Shown: positions 10,938 to 23,155, counted from the first letter of the stretch. The stretch is 64,000 bases of DNA from Ancylobacter sonchi (GCF_018390695.1 NZ_JAHBGF010000011.1:248001-312000), one strand, 5' to 3'. Translations and numbers: made by a program. Notes: generated by a model from the letters alone, not told the origin.

Positions 10938-12134
10938 ATGCCCGCCGTCGAATTCCGCCATGTCGATATCGTCTTCGGCTCCGACCAGCAGGGCGCGCTC
11001 AAGCTGATCGACGAAGGCCGCACCCGCGAGGAGATCCTCGGCAAGACCGGCGCCGTGCTCGGCGCCGCCGACGTCAATCTCGCCGTGGAGCGCGGCGAGA
11101 TCTGCGTGTTGATGGGCCTGTCCGGTTCCGGCAAGTCCACCATCCTGCGCGCGGTGAACCGGCTCAACGAGGTAGCCCGCGGCGAGGTGATCGTCGAACA
11201 TCGCGGCCAGCCGGTCGACGTCGCCCGTTGCAACGAGGCGACGCTGCGCGAGCTGCGCATGCACACCGTCTCCATGGTATTCCAGCAATTCGGCCTGCTG
11301 CCCTGGCGCACCGTGCGCGACAATGTCGGCTTCGGGCTGGAGCTGCGCGGCATGGGAGCCGCCGAGCGCAATCGTATCGTCGACGAGAAGCTCGCCATGG
11401 TCGGGCTCACCAACTGGGCCGGCAAGTTCACCCACGAGCTGTCCGGCGGCATGCAGCAGCGCGTCGGCCTTGCCCGCGCCTTCGCCACCGACGCCGACAT
11501 CCTGCTGATGGACGAGCCGTTCTCGGCGCTCGACCCGCTGATCCGCGACAAGCTGCAGGACGAACTGCTCGACCTGCAGCGGCGCATCCACAAGACCATC
11601 GTCTTCGTCAGCCACGACCTCGACGAGGCGCTGAAGCTCGGCAACAAGATCGCCATCATGGAGGGTGGCCGTATCGTGCAGGCCGGCACGGCGGAGGACA
11701 TCCTGCTGCGGCCGGCCAATGCCTATGTCGCCGAATTCGTGAAGCACATGAACCCGCTGAACGTGCTGCGCGGCACGGCGGTGATGCGCCCGGCGGCCTC
11801 CCTGCCGCGTGATGGGGCGAAGGTCATCCTGGATGGCGCCGCCGGCCGGATCTGCCTGCGGGTCGACGAGGAGAACCGGCCGATCGGCCTGGAGCTCGAC
11901 GGCCGCGAGGGGCGGCTCGCCGTCGCCGATGGCGAAGCCGGGCACATCGACGACGAAGCGGCGCGGCTGTGCGACGGTATCGTCGCGCCGGTCGATCTAA
12001 AGCTGAAGGCCGCCATCGAGCTGAAGCAGCACACCGCCTTGCCGATCCTGCTGGTCGACAATCTCGGCCGGCTCGCCGGCCTGTGCGACGATGACGAGAT
12101 CTATCGCGGGCTGCTTCACCGCATCAACAATTGA
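10938..12134 (+). CDS. choV: Choline ABC transporter ATP-binding protein
   Basis: This 398-residue ATPase energises choline import. The Walker A (GLSGSGKST), the Q-loop (VFQQFGLLPW), the signature LSGGMQQRVGLARA and Walker B (ILLMDEPFSALD) are intact. The N-terminal 40 residues and the C-terminal 110-residue regulatory extension match the ProV/ChoV subfamily; the tail resembles a degenerate CBS-type region. AGGAGA (10925-10930) sits 7 bases before the ATG at 10938. The gene ends the cho operon and converges on glmM 47 bp away. Confidence 0.93.
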   Translation: MPAVEFRHVDIVFGSDQQGALKLIDEGRTREEILGKTGAVLGAADVNLAVERGEICVLMGLSGSGKSTILRAVNRLNEVARGEVIVEHRGQPVDVARCNEATLRELRMHTVSMVFQQFGLLPWRTVRDNVGFGLELRGMGAAERNRIVDEKLAMVGLTNWAGKFTHELSGGMQQRVGLARAFATDADILLMDEPFSALDPLIRDKLQDELLDLQRRIHKTIVFVSHDLDEALKLGNKIAIMEGGRIVQAGTAEDILLRPANAYVAEFVKHMNPLNVLRGTAVMRPAASLPRDGAKVILDGAAGRICLRVDEENRPIGLELDGREGRLAVADGEAGHIDDEAARLCDGIVAPVDLKLKAAIELKQHTALPILLVDNLGRLAGLCDDDEIYRGLLHRINN

Positions 12135-12181
12135 CGCCGGCAGCGCCGCCGGACGGTACGGCAGCCGATAGGGCGGCCGGC

Positions 12182-13522
12182 TCAGGCGGCGGCGGCCACC
12201 GCCTCGACGACATCGTTGACCACGGCCTCGACGAGATCGCGGTCGTCGCCCTCGCCCATGACGCGGATCACCGGCTCGGTGCCCGAGGGACGGATCAGCA
12301 GGCGGCCATGGCTGTTGAGCTTGAGCTCGGCAGCGGCAATCGCCTTCTGCACGCTGTCCGCCTCCAGCGGCCGGCCGGCCTTGTAGCGGACATTCTTGAG
12401 GATCTGCGGCAACGGATCGAAGCGATGGCACGCCTCGGAAACCGGCCGCCCCAGCCGCTGCACCACCGCCAGCACCTGCAGCGCCGCCACCAGGCCGTCG
12501 CCGGTGGTGGAATAGTCGGACAGGATGATGTGGCCGGACTGCTCGCCGCCGACATTGAAGCCATGGGCACGCATATGCTCGAGCACATAGCGGTCGCCGA
12601 CCGCCGTGCGCTCCAGCGACAGGCCGAGCGACTGGAAATAGCGTTCCAGGCCGAGATTGGACATCACCGTGGCGACGACGCCGTCGCGCGACAGGCGTCC
12701 ATCTTCCTTGAAGCTCGCGGCGACCACCGCCATCAGCTGGTCGCCGTCGACCAGATGGCCCTTTTCGTCGACGATCAGCACCCGGTCGGCGTCCCCGTCG
12801 AGCGCGATGCCGATATCGGCGCGCACTTCGCGCACCTTGGCCATCAGCGCTTCCGGCGAGGTGGAGCCGACCTCGCGGTTGATGTTGAAGCCGTCCGGCT
12901 TGTCGCCGATCGTCACCACATCGCAGCCGAGCTCCCACAGCGCTTCGGGCGCGACGCGATAGGCCGCGCCATTGGCGCAGTCCACCACCACGCGGATGCC
13001 GTCGAAGGACTGGTTGCGCGGCAGAGTGCGCTTGGCAAACTCGATATAGCGGGCGTGCACGCTCTCGATCCGCTTGGCGCGGCCGATCTTGGTCGGCGCC
13101 GCCAGCTTGGCCGACATGTCGCCGCTGAGCAGTTCCTCGATCTCCGCCTCGATGGCGTCGGAAAGCTTGTAGCCGTCGGGACCGAACAACTTGATGCCGT
13201 TGTCGTCGAAGGGATTGTGCGACGCCGAGATCATCACGCCGAGATCGGCACGCATGGAATGCGTCAGCATGGCGACGGCCGGCGTCGGCATCGGGCCGAG
13301 CAGCAGCACGTCCATGCCGACCGAGGTAAAGCCGGCCACCAGCGCGTTTTCGATCATGTAGCCGGACAGGCGGGTATCCTTGCCGATGACCACGCGATGG
13401 CGATGCTCGCCCCGCTGGAACACCAGACCGGCGGCCATGCCGACATGCAGGGCAAGCTCCGGAGTAATGACGCCGTTCGCCCGGCCACGAATGCCGTCGG
13501 TCCCGAAATATTTGCGCGTCAT
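12182..13522 (-). CDS. glmM: Phosphoglucosamine mutase
   Basis: GlmM converts glucosamine-6-phosphate to glucosamine-1-phosphate for UDP-GlcNAc, peptidoglycan and LPS synthesis. The product has 446 residues, the family norm. The phosphorylated catalytic serine is Ser101 in ISASHNP, the metal loop is ALDGDADR, and the sugar/phosphate-binding region near the C terminus has [12 protein letters not shown]. The start at 13522 ([13 protein letters not shown]) is the family N terminus and has GGAGAC upstream. It lies downstream of ftsH on the same strand, the usual order in this group, but with a terminator between them. Confidence 0.95.
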   Translation of the reverse strand: MTRKYFGTDGIRGRANGVITPELALHVGMAAGLVFQRGEHRHRVVIGKDTRLSGYMIENALVAGFTSVGMDVLLLGPMPTPAVAMLTHSMRADLGVMISASHNPFDDNGIKLFGPDGYKLSDAIEAEIEELLSGDMSAKLAAPTKIGRAKRIESVHARYIEFAKRTLPRNQSFDGIRVVVDCANGAAYRVAPEALWELGCDVVTIGDKPDGFNINREVGSTSPEALMAKVREVRADIGIALDGDADRVLIVDEKGHLVDGDQLMAVVAASFKEDGRLSRDGVVATVMSNLGLERYFQSLGLSLERTAVGDRYVLEHMRAHGFNVGGEQSGHIILSDYSTTGDGLVAALQVLAVVQRLGRPVSEACHRFDPLPQILKNVRYKAGRPLEADSVQKAIAAAELKLNSHGRLLIRPSGTEPVIRVMGEGDDRDLVEAVVNDVVEAVAAAA

Positions 13523-13727
13523 CGAAGGTCTCCGGCCGGTCGGGACGCGCGCTGTTCGCGCATGCACCCGTCAAACATACGTAGAGGGATTCGCTTACGC
13601 GCTCCCTTCATTGTTCCCATGTATCATTCAACATGGCTGAAGAGGCTTCACAAAGTGTAAGCGTTTCTTTCGCTGACAAATACCCGCAATGCGGCGCCTT
13701 TCAGGCGCGTCCACGGCCCTGCAAACA

Positions 13728-13754
13728 AAAACCCCGGCGCGAGGCCGGGGTTTT
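13728..13754 (-). terminator. Intrinsic terminator downstream of ftsH
   Basis: AAAACCCCGGC and GCCGGGGTTTT form a perfect 11-bp stem around a 5-base loop. Read on the minus strand it is followed by TTTTTGTTTG, so it should end the ftsH transcript before glmM. Confidence 0.88.
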
Positions 13755-13778
13755 CCGAGAGGGTACAGACGGAGGCGA

Positions 13779-15698
<1,920 letters not shown>

Positions 15699-15777
15699 CA
15701 TGGTCCTTTCGACGCCGGTTCATGCCCGGCGCTGGGTGCCGCCGGCGCTGGCGGCCCTCCCTTTATCGTATCGTAAT

Positions 15778-16887
15778 TTAGGTCCGGCCTTGATCCTTGC
15801 CAAGATGCACCGCCGAAACCTCCTGCGCCCCCCCATGCAAATTCGCGTCAGCATGGGAACCGGAGCCCCGCCGGGCCGGCGCAGAGGCGATGACGAGCAT
15901 CCCCGGCGTCGCACGCAGGAGAGCGCCGGCCAGCGTGCGCGCGCCACTACCGCCGGCGCAGATCCATCCGTGCAGCGCCTCGAGCTTGCCCAGTTCCGGG
16001 ACCCCTTCCGTGCCGACCGCGCGGATCGCGCGCCCGAGCAGACGCAGGCCGATCTCCTCGGGCAAATCGAGAAACGCCGCACGCGGCAGCCGGAAGCCGC
16101 CCGACGGCGCTTCTTCAAGCACTTGCCCGGCGGCACTGTCCACCATCGCCTCCAGCGACTTATCGGCGCGGGCGGCCCGCTCGGCAAAGCGCACCAGCCG
16201 CTCCGCCCCAAGCCCCTCCTGCTCCAGCAGCGGCAGCAGCAGACGCAACCGTGCGCGGGCGAATCGAAGGTCGTGGTTGGAGGGATCCTCGACGAAGTCC
16301 ACCCCGGCCCGGCGGCAGGCGGCGACCAGCTCGTTCTTGCGCAGGCCGAGCAACGGCCGCAACAGTGCCACCTCTTCAAGTGGGCGCGCGGCCGGCATGC
16401 CGGAAAGCCCGGACAGGCCCGAGCCACGCATCAGACGGAACAGCACCGTCTCTGCCTGGTCGTCGAGCGTGTGGGCGGTCACGATGCCGGTCGCGCCGAC
16501 CTCCCGCGCATGACGGGCGAGCACGGCATAACGCGCATCGCGGGCCGCCTCCTGCACGGCGCGCGCGGTCAGCGGCCGGTCGAGCCGCAGCACCCGATGC
16601 GCCAGGCCGAACTGTGACGCGAGGCGCCCCACCGCCGCGGCCTCGTCCGCCGCCTCGGGACGCAGGCCGTGATCGACGGTGGCGACGCAAAGCTCAGGAC
16701 CGTCGGCGAGACCCTCCCGCCACTGCCGCGCCAGCAGCAGCAGCGCGGTGGAATCCGGCCCGCCGGAGACCGCGAGAAGCACTCTGCGATGGGTCAGGAG
16801 GCCGCAAAACAGTCGCGCCAGCCGATCTGTGCTCCATGACGAACCGGGAGAAAACTCCCCGGTCGATCCGTCGTCAGCAGCCGGCAC
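15778..16887 (-). CDS. tilS: tRNA(Ile)-lysidine synthetase
   Basis: TilS converts C34 of the tRNA(Ile) anticodon CAU to lysidine, changing both charging and decoding to isoleucine. The PP-loop motif SGGPDS and the downstream TAHTLDDQAETVLFRLMRGSG signature are present. The start is uncertain. A GTG at 16887 with GGGAG upstream gives 369 residues and an 14-bp overlap with cpoB. An ATG at 16977 would overlap cpoB by about 100 bp and add a low-complexity N terminus, so I prefer the GTG. It sits between cpoB and ftsH, as in other alphaproteobacteria. Confidence 0.88.
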   Translation of the reverse strand: MPAADDGSTGEFSPGSSWSTDRLARLFCGLLTHRRVLLAVSGGPDSTALLLLARQWREGLADGPELCVATVDHGLRPEAADEAAAVGRLASQFGLAHRVLRLDRPLTARAVQEAARDARYAVLARHAREVGATGIVTAHTLDDQAETVLFRLMRGSGLSGLSGMPAARPLEEVALLRPLLGLRKNELVAACRRAGVDFVEDPSNHDLRFARARLRLLLPLLEQEGLGAERLVRFAERAARADKSLEAMVDSAAGQVLEEAPSGGFRLPRAAFLDLPEEIGLRLLGRAIRAVGTEGVPELGKLEALHGWICAGGSGARTLAGALLRATPGMLVIASAPARRGSGSHADANLHGGAQEVSAVHLGKDQGRT

Positions 16888-17818
16888 GCTTCTGCTCCCG
16901 CTCCACTCCCTGCTTGATGGAAGCGGAAGCACGCGGGTACTTGTTGTTGACGGCGTTGAGGGTGGCGCAGGCAGCATCCTTCTCGCCGATCGCCGCCAGC
17001 GACTGGCCGAGGCGCAACAGCGCGTCCGGCGCCTTCACCGCATTGGGATAGTCGGCGGACACCTTCAGGTAGCTCTGTGCGGCTTCCTTATAAGCCTGCC
17101 GCGAATAATCCGCCTCGCCGAGGCCGAAATAGACGTCCGGCAGCAGGCGGTCCTTGGGATATTGCTGCACGAAGCTCTTGAAGGTCTGCGAGGCGAGTGC
17201 GTAGTCCTGCCGCTGCATATAGCCCACGCCGAGATCGTAGAGATCCTTGGGGCTGCCGGACGGCGGCAGCGTCGCGGCCCCGCCGCTCCCTGCCACCGAA
17301 CCCGACAAGGTGCCGAGATCCATCGGCGCATTGCCGGAATCGCCGGCCGGCGGCGCGGCACCGAGCGGGCGCGGCGCGCCGGCGGCCGCCGGCTGCTGCG
17401 AGGGGTCGAAGGCATCGGAGCGTCGTCCCGGCTGGGCCGCCGGGGCGGATGGGACGGCGGAAGGGTCGGCCGATGGCGGGCGCGCAGTAGCCCCACCGCC
17501 CATGCGCATGTCGAGCTGTTCCTGGAGATGCTTGACCTGCGCGTCGAGCTGCTGGTTGCGATATTGCAGCTGCTCGATCATGCCGGTCATCTGCCGCAGC
17601 TGGTTCTCGATGCGGTCGATGCGCACCGAGGTGCCCTCGTCGGGCGTCTCCGCCGGCGCGGCCTGCTGATTGTTGGGACGCACCTGTCCCGGCGGCCGGA
17701 AGATGTTTCCGAAGAAATTATTGTCCGCCTGTGCGAAGGCGGTATCGGCGGCGGGAACCGCCGAGATCAAAGCGACGCAGGTGAAGACGGCGGACAAGCG
17801 CGCGGCGAACGGATTCAT
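16874..17818 (-). CDS. cpoB: Cell division coordinator CpoB (YbgF)
   Basis: CpoB is a periplasmic TolA-associated protein that coordinates peptidoglycan synthesis with outer-membrane constriction. The 314-residue protein starts with a signal peptide (MNPFAARLSAVFTCVALISA, cleavage near AFA-QAD). It continues with a short coiled coil (about 65-105, IDRIENQLRQMTGMIEQLQ), a Pro/Ala/Gly-rich linker, and three tetratricopeptide repeats from about residue 195 (DLYDLGVGYMQRQDYALA). The ATG at 17818 is chosen because it begins the signal peptide. It ends the tol-pal cluster. Confidence 0.92.
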   Translation of the reverse strand: MNPFAARLSAVFTCVALISAVPAADTAFAQADNNFFGNIFRPPGQVRPNNQQAAPAETPDEGTSVRIDRIENQLRQMTGMIEQLQYRNQQLDAQVKHLQEQLDMRMGGGATARPPSADPSAVPSAPAAQPGRRSDAFDPSQQPAAAGAPRPLGAAPPAGDSGNAPMDLGTLSGSVAGSGGAATLPPSGSPKDLYDLGVGYMQRQDYALASQTFKSFVQQYPKDRLLPDVYFGLGEADYSRQAYKEAAQSYLKVSADYPNAVKAPDALLRLGQSLAAIGEKDAACATLNAVNNKYPRASASIKQGVEREQKRAGC

Positions 17819-17942
17819 GACGAACGGTATGGGCCTCGATGTCGGGCGACGCGAACCGGAAGGCCGCGCCCTGGCATTTGAACATACGGGCTCGATCGCG
17901 TCCAAAGTTTGACCTTCGGTCAGCCCGGCACGCAAAGTAAAA

Positions 17943-17969
17943 CCCGGCCGGAGCATAGCGCCGGCCGGG
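17943..17969 (-). terminator. Hairpin between pal and cpoB
   Basis: CCCGGCCGG and CCGGCCGGG pair as a 9-bp stem. On the minus strand TTTTACTTTG follows. It is a reasonable, possibly leaky, terminator after pal. Confidence 0.65.
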
Positions 17970-17996
17970 CCTGGAAACAGCGACGAAACGCTGGGA

Positions 17997-18503
17997 TCAC
18001 GAACCTGTGGCGTTCAGTACGGTGACCGCGCGACGGTTCTGCGACCAGCAGGAGATGTCGTTGCACACTGCAACCGGACGCTCCTTGCCGTAGGAGATGG
18101 TGCGCATGCGATTGCCGTCGATGCCACGGCTCGCGAGATAGTCGCGCACGCTCTGGGCGCGGCGGGCGCCGAGCGCGATGTTGTATTCGCGGGTGCCGCG
18201 CTCGTCGGCATGGCCTTCGATGGTGAAGGTGTAGCGGCCATAGGCCTGCAGCCACTGGGCCTGCTTGTCCAGCGTGGCGCGCGCCTGCGGCGTCAGATCG
18301 GTCTGGTCGCTCTCGAAGAACACGCGATCGCCGACCGACACGATGAACTCCTGCGGGCTGCCGGCCGGCGCGGAGCCGAGCTGGCCCATACCGGGGCCAC
18401 CCTGCCCGTCCATCGGGTTCTTGGCGCAGGCGGCCGCAAGCATAGCAAGACCGACGACAAGGGCGACGCGAGCCCCGCCGACATGGCGCAACATACGGAT
18501 CAT
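17997..18503 (-). CDS. pal: Peptidoglycan-associated lipoprotein Pal
   Basis: Pal is an outer-membrane lipoprotein that binds peptidoglycan and TolB, and concentrates at the division site. The signal peptide ends in the lipobox LAAAC (cysteine near residue 26). The OmpA-like domain fills the C-terminal two thirds, with the peptidoglycan-binding signature ERGTREYNIALGARRAQSVR. The ATG at 18503 is preferred over a TTG at 18512 because GAGGAG lies 9 bases upstream of the former and directly abuts the latter. It follows tolB after about 200 bp, which leaves room for its own promoter. Confidence 0.94.
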   Translation of the reverse strand: MIRMLRHVGGARVALVVGLAMLAAACAKNPMDGQGGPGMGQLGSAPAGSPQEFIVSVGDRVFFESDQTDLTPQARATLDKQAQWLQAYGRYTFTIEGHADERGTREYNIALGARRAQSVRDYLASRGIDGNRMRTISYGKERPVAVCNDISCWSQNRRAVTVLNATGS

Positions 18504-18700
18504 TCCGCTCAACTCCTCAATCCCCGCGACCGGGCCGCCCCACGACCGGGACGAACCGATCTAGCACTCATCTGGTTAATCGAAGGTTCCGTCAACCTTT
18601 ACGAAACCTTGCCGGAAACGACAAAATCGGACGTATCGCCGAAACCGTCCATTATGGTCAATCAAGTCTTAACGCCACGGCCGGCTGCCGCGGCGCCCGC

Positions 18701-20056
18701 TCACGAGCGCAGCGGCGACCAGGCCGGGTCGGACGCATAGCTCGGGGTGGGAATGCGCTGCTCGTTATAGCCGGTGATGTCGACCGAATAGAGCTGCGGC
18801 CCCGCAGCACCCGCCGGATCGCGGAAGAACATGATCACCCGCCCATTGGGCGCGAAGGTCGGGCCTTCATTGTGATAACCCTCGGTCAGGATGCGCTCGC
18901 CCGAGCCGTCGGGACGCATGACGCCGATGGCGAAATGGCCGCCCCCCTGCTTGGTGAAGGCGATCACGTCGCCGCGCGGCGACCACACCGGCGTCGAATA
19001 GCGCCCTTCGCCGAACGAGATCCGGTGCTGGTTCGAGCCGTCCGGATTCATGATGTAGATCTGCGAGGTGCCGCCCCGGTCGCTCTCGAAGCAGATCTGC
19101 GAGCCGTCGGGCGAATAGCACGGCGCGGTGTCGATCGCGGAGGTGTCGGTGAGACGCGTCGTCGCCTTGGAGCGCAGATCCATGACGAAGATATTGGAGT
19201 TGCCGCCCTGCTGCAGCGACAGGATCACCCGCTGCCCGTCCGGCGCGAAGCGCGGCGAGAAGCTCATATTCGGGAAGTTGCCGACCACCTCGCGCTGGCC
19301 GTTCTCGATGTTGAGCAGATAGACGCGCGGCTCGGCGCGACCATAGCTCATATAGGTGATTTCCTGGCTGGTCGGCGAGAAGCGCGGGGTCAGCACGAGG
19401 TCGTCGCCGCGCGTGAGATAGGTCACGTTGGCGCCGTCCTGGTCCATGATGGCGAGACGCTTGATGCGCTTTTCCTTCGCGCCGCTTTCGTCGACGAAGA
19501 CGATGCGGGTGTCGAAATAGCCCTTCTCGCCGGTCAGACGCTCATAGATGGCGTCGGCGATGATATGGGCCACGCGGCGCCAGTTCTCCGGCTGGGTGAA
19601 ATATTGCTGGCCGATCAGCTGCTGGCCGGCGAACACGTCCCACAGGCGGAACTCCGCCTTCACCCGCCCGTCGGGCTGACGGGTCATGCGCCCGGTCACC
19701 AGCGCCTGCGCGTTGATCACCCGCCAGTCCTGGAAGCGCGGCGAAGCGTCCGGGTTGGTGATCTTCTCGACGAAGGCGGCCGGATCGAGCGGCGCAAACA
19801 GGCCGGAGCGGCGCAGATCGGCGGTGATGATCTGGCTGACGCCCTTGCCCGCCTCGGCATCCTGGGCGCTGCCGCCTCCGACGAACTCGGTGATCGCGAT
19901 GGGCAACGGCTGCACCGAGCCGGAGGTGACGTCGAGACGCAGTGCCGCCTGGCTGCGTCCCGGCAGCAACAGCCCTCCACCGAGCGCGGCCATGCCGGTC
20001 ACCACCGACCGCCGACCGATGAGACCGAAACCTTCCGTATTCTTGTACGTCATCAT
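18701..20056 (-). CDS. tolB: Tol-Pal system periplasmic beta-propeller TolB
   Basis: TolB links Pal in the outer membrane to TolA in the inner membrane. The 451-residue protein has the N-terminal TolB domain (about 50-185) and a six-bladed WD40-like propeller with recurring phrases such as [12 protein letters not shown] and [17 protein letters not shown]. Its export signal contains twin arginines ([17 protein letters not shown]), more like a Tat than a Sec signal. The start is one of two adjacent ATGs (20056 or 20053). Any start further upstream would overlap tolA. Confidence 0.94.
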   Translation of the reverse strand: MMTYKNTEGFGLIGRRSVVTGMAALGGGLLLPGRSQAALRLDVTSGSVQPLPIAITEFVGGGSAQDAEAGKGVSQIITADLRRSGLFAPLDPAAFVEKITNPDASPRFQDWRVINAQALVTGRMTRQPDGRVKAEFRLWDVFAGQQLIGQQYFTQPENWRRVAHIIADAIYERLTGEKGYFDTRIVFVDESGAKEKRIKRLAIMDQDGANVTYLTRGDDLVLTPRFSPTSQEITYMSYGRAEPRVYLLNIENGQREVVGNFPNMSFSPRFAPDGQRVILSLQQGGNSNIFVMDLRSKATTRLTDTSAIDTAPCYSPDGSQICFESDRGGTSQIYIMNPDGSNQHRISFGEGRYSTPVWSPRGDVIAFTKQGGGHFAIGVMRPDGSGERILTEGYHNEGPTFAPNGRVIMFFRDPAGAAGPQLYSVDITGYNEQRIPTPSYASDPAWSPLRS

Positions 20057-20085
20057 TAAATCTCGACCTCGGACGAACGGTCCCA

Positions 20086-21111
20086 TCAGTAATTCAGCAT
20101 GGACGGGTTGAAGTCGACCGTCAGGTCCCGCCAGGTTTCATATTTCTCCGGCCGCAGCATCGGGAACGGGTTGTCCTGATGGGCGGCGAGGTTGACGGCG
20201 CGCATCGCCGTCTCCTGCACCACCTTGGCATAGGGGTTCGCCGCGCCCTGCACTTCCACCAGCTGCGGCGCACCCTGGAGCCGGCGATCCGGCCCGAGGA
20301 TGAAGCGGATCGACACCGTGATCCGCTCGACGTCCACACCGCCGGCCGGCAGCGACCAGAACTGGCGGATATAGGCGCGCAGCGCGTCGATCTCGGTCTG
20401 CGAGAGCGAGTTCGCATCGCCGCGGGTCGCGCCCAGCGACGCCATCGAATTCATCGTGTCGCCGAGTGCGGCCTGCCGCCGCGGGTCCTGCTTGTTCAGC
20501 AGCGCCGCGATCTGGTTGGGATTGAAATCGCGCTGCTCCTTCGGCGGTGCCTGCACCACCTTGGGCGGAATGTCCTTCGGCTTCTTGGGCGGAGCCGGCG
20601 GCGGCGGGGGGGCCGCCTGCGCGGTCTGCGCCGGCTTCGGCTCGTCCTTCTTCGGCTCCGGCGGCTTGGCCGCCATCGATTCGGCATCCTTCGGCGGCGC
20701 CGGCTCGGGCTTCGCCTGAGGCTGCGGCGGGGCCGGCTTCGGCTCCGGCGGCTTGGCCTCGGCCTGCTGCTGCGGCGCCGGCTCGGGCTTCGCCTCAGGC
20801 GGCGGGGGCGGAGGCGGCGGGGGGGCCGCGGCTTCCTTCGCCGCCTTGATCTCCGGCTTCTCCGAAACCTTGGCGTCGAGATTCTCCGCCTGCTTCGGCT
20901 TGTCGATCTTCTCGACCACCGGCTTGGGCGCCTCGGCCTTCGGGGCGTCCTTCTTGCCGGACATCATCTTCGACAGCTCCGAATCGGAGACGATGTCGAT
21001 CGGCATGGATTCCTGCACGGTCTCGTAAGGGTTCGGAGACGCGAAGGAGATGGCCATGAAGCCGATAATGCCGATATGAAGGACAGCCGAAGAGACGAGA
21101 CCCGCGCGCAT
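20086..21111 (-). CDS. tolA: TolA, inner-membrane energy-transducing protein
   Basis: TolA spans the periplasm and transmits TolQR proton-motive force to TolB-Pal. The 341-residue protein has one N-terminal membrane span (residues 4-25). A long Pro/Lys/Glu/Ala-rich middle region (about 55-190) replaces the helical domain of enteric TolA. The C-terminal TonB-like domain contains [10 protein letters not shown] and [13 protein letters not shown]. It starts 5 bp after tolR ends. The low-complexity middle is typical for this class. Confidence 0.9.
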   Translation of the reverse strand: MRAGLVSSAVLHIGIIGFMAISFASPNPYETVQESMPIDIVSDSELSKMMSGKKDAPKAEAPKPVVEKIDKPKQAENLDAKVSEKPEIKAAKEAAAPPPPPPPPPEAKPEPAPQQQAEAKPPEPKPAPPQPQAKPEPAPPKDAESMAAKPPEPKKDEPKPAQTAQAAPPPPPAPPKKPKDIPPKVVQAPPKEQRDFNPNQIAALLNKQDPRRQAALGDTMNSMASLGATRGDANSLSQTEIDALRAYIRQFWSLPAGGVDVERITVSIRFILGPDRRLQGAPQLVEVQGAANPYAKVVQETAMRAVNLAAHQDNPFPMLRPEKYETWRDLTVDFNPSMLNY

Positions 21112-21116
21112 GGAGC

Positions 21117-21572
21117 TCAGCCCCCCTGCTCGACTTCGGAGACCAGCGCGACGCGCTTGAACCCGGCGCCCGACAGGCGGCCCATGACCTTCATCACCGC
21201 GCCATAGTCGACGGTCTTGTCGCCGCGCACGAAGATGCGCTCGTCATAGCCGGCCTTGGCGATCGCCTGCAGCTTCGGCACCAGCTCGTCGACGGAAATC
21301 TCGCTGTCCTGCAGGTAGATCTTGCCTTCATTGTTGATGGAGACCACCAGCGGCTCGCGGTCCTGCGAGACCGCTTGCGCCTGCGTCTGCGGCAGGTCGA
21401 GCGGCACGCCGACGGTGAGCATCGGCGCGGCGACCATGAAGATGATGAGCAGCACCAGCATCACGTCGACCATCGGCGTGACGTTGATCTCGGACATGAC
21501 GTTGCCACCGCCGCCGCGACGACGTGAACGTCGCGACTGCCAGCCTCCGCCCCCGCCTCCCGACATACCCAT
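21117..21572 (-). CDS. tolR: Tol-Pal system protein TolR
   Basis: TolR is the ExbD-like stator partner of TolQ. The 151-residue protein has a Gly/Arg-rich N terminus, then MSEINVTPMVDVMLVLLIIF, in which Asp (about residue 36) is the proton-carrying residue, one transmembrane helix, and a periplasmic domain ending in FVRGDKTVDYGAVMKVM. The start may be ATG 21572 or 21566; the short glycine-rich tail is present either way. It sits 5 bp after tolQ and 5 bp before tolA. Confidence 0.95.
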   Translation of the reverse strand: MGMSGGGGGGWQSRRSRRRGGGGNVMSEINVTPMVDVMLVLLIIFMVAAPMLTVGVPLDLPQTQAQAVSQDREPLVVSINNEGKIYLQDSEISVDELVPKLQAIAKAGYDERIFVRGDKTVDYGAVMKVMGRLSGAGFKRVALVSEVEQGG

Positions 21573-21577
21573 GCGCG

Positions 21578-22291
21578 TCAGCCCCGTTCATCGATCTGGC
21601 GCGACAGGATCGCGGAGAACTCATCCGAGAAACCCTCCAGCCGCAGCGCCAACCGGTTCACCTGTGACACGAACTTGTTGTAGAAAATCGTCGCCGGGAT
21701 GGCGGCGATAAGGCCGATTGCCGTTGCGAAAAGAGCCTCGGCGATGCCGGGCGCCACCACGGCGAGGCTGGTATTCTTCGACGCCGCGATCGACTGGAAC
21801 GAGGTCATGATGCCCCACACCGTGCCGAACAGGCCGATGAACGGGCCGGCCGAGCCGACGGTCGCCAGCACCAGGAGCCGCGCCTCCAGCCGCTCGACCT
21901 CGCGAGCGACGGTGACGTCCATCACCTTGTCGAGCCGCTGGGTCAGGCCGGCGAAGGAGCGCGCGCCGCCCTCATAGGAGCGCTTCCACTCCCGCATCGC
22001 CGCGACGAAGATCGCCGCCATGGCGTGGTTCGGGCGCGAGGACAGCGAGCGATACAGCTCCTCGAGGCTCTGGCCGGACCAGAAGGTCTGCTCGAAACGG
22101 TCCATCTGCCGCTTCATGCGGCCGAACAGGATGGTCTTGTCGATGATGATCGCCCAGACCCAGACCGAGGCGAGCACCAGCCCCCCCATGACCACCTTGA
22201 CGATGAAGTGCGCCTGAAGGAACAGCCCGATCAGCGAAAGATCGGCGCTCGGGGCGGCCATGGCCGTTTGCGCCACGTCAGCAGGATTCAT
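21578..22291 (-). CDS. tolQ: Tol-Pal system protein TolQ
   Basis: TolQ is the MotA/ExbB-family proton-channel subunit. The 237-residue protein has three membrane spans (about 20-42, 140-160, 175-197) and the conserved pore motif GLFGTVWGIM followed by GIAEALFATAIGLIAAIPA. It opens the tolQ-tolR-tolA-tolB run, which shares short spacers and one promoter region at 22292-22545. Confidence 0.96.
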   Translation of the reverse strand: MNPADVAQTAMAAPSADLSLIGLFLQAHFIVKVVMGGLVLASVWVWAIIIDKTILFGRMKRQMDRFEQTFWSGQSLEELYRSLSSRPNHAMAAIFVAAMREWKRSYEGGARSFAGLTQRLDKVMDVTVAREVERLEARLLVLATVGSAGPFIGLFGTVWGIMTSFQSIAASKNTSLAVVAPGIAEALFATAIGLIAAIPATIFYNKFVSQVNRLALRLEGFSDEFSAILSRQIDERG

Positions 22292-22545
22292 GTGATCTCA
22301 ACCTCAAGCACCGGAGCCCGCCCGCCCACTCGGACGGACGGCACGCATCACGCACAGACGCCACGGCGGTTAACGACAAAATGAACTTTCCCCCGGCGGG
22401 AGCCAGGTCCTTCCGTTCATTCGTCCTACCCTGTTCGACGGTGAATCCGACGAAACTTGGGCGCGTGGCGCCTCACGTCACGCTGATTAAGCACTTGCTA
22501 GGGTTAATGCCACGTTAGCGTTGCGGCACCGCAACACCGATCCGG

Positions 22546-23079
22546 TCAGACCTGCGGCGCCTCGTCCTGCGCCGCGCGCATGGCGGTACGCAAGGCATCC
22601 GGGATGCGGCGGGCGCGTCCCTGCGAGACGAACGCGACCTTCACGCGGCCCTCGACCAGCAGCTCGCCGCGACGCATCACTTTTTGCAGCAAAGTGATCG
22701 AGGCCCCGGCCACGTCGATGGGACTGGTATGGATTTCCAGCACGTCGTCGATGCGGGCGGGACGCACGAAATCGAGCTGCATGGAGCGCACCACAAAGGC
22801 GAAGCCGGGCGCCTCTGCCAGCGCCTCGCCGAACAATTCGCCCTGCACCACGCCGATGAGGCGCAGATGGTCGGACCGCGCCCGCTCCATGAACCGCAGA
22901 TAATTGGCGTGGTAGACGATGCCGGAGAAATCGGTGTCTTCGTAATAGATCCGTACCGGCAGCACATGGCCGCCCGGCACCAGACGCCCGGCGAGATGGA
23001 GAAACGGATCGGCCGCGAGTTCGCGGGGATCGAGATGGGGCGCACGGGGATCTTGCACGCGGGGTTCCTGTCCACTCAT
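22546..23079 (-). CDS. ybgC: Tol-Pal-associated acyl-CoA thioesterase YbgC
   Basis: This hotdog-fold thioesterase usually precedes tolQ. The catalytic motif YYEDTDFSGIVYHANYLRFM, with its active-site Asp, is intact. The start at 23079 (MSGQEPRVQDP) gives 177 residues; the alternative ATG at 23130 adds an unusual N terminus. It lies 254 bp upstream of tolQ, so it need not share the tolQ promoter. The natural acyl-CoA substrate in this group is not defined. Confidence 0.9.
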   Translation of the reverse strand: MSGQEPRVQDPRAPHLDPRELAADPFLHLAGRLVPGGHVLPVRIYYEDTDFSGIVYHANYLRFMERARSDHLRLIGVVQGELFGEALAEAPGFAFVVRSMQLDFVRPARIDDVLEIHTSPIDVAGASITLLQKVMRRGELLVEGRVKVAFVSQGRARRIPDALRTAMRAAQDEAPQV

Positions 23080-23155
23080 GCCGCCCTCATAAACGAGACC
23101 GCGCCCCTTGTGAACAAAGGGCGCGGCCAAACTTCACGCCGATGCGAAGGCGGGA

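Noticed and set aside
16887-16977. Longer tilS start at 16977
   Set aside because: It would overlap the 3' end of cpoB by about 100 bp and add Ser/Pro-rich residues not found in TilS, while a GTG with a ribosome site lies at 16887.
22504-22518. CtrA box upstream of tolQ
   Set aside because: TTAA-TGCCACG-TTAG has one mismatch in the second half-site, and lies over 200 bp from the tolQ start. It is too weak to list beside the two perfect boxes.
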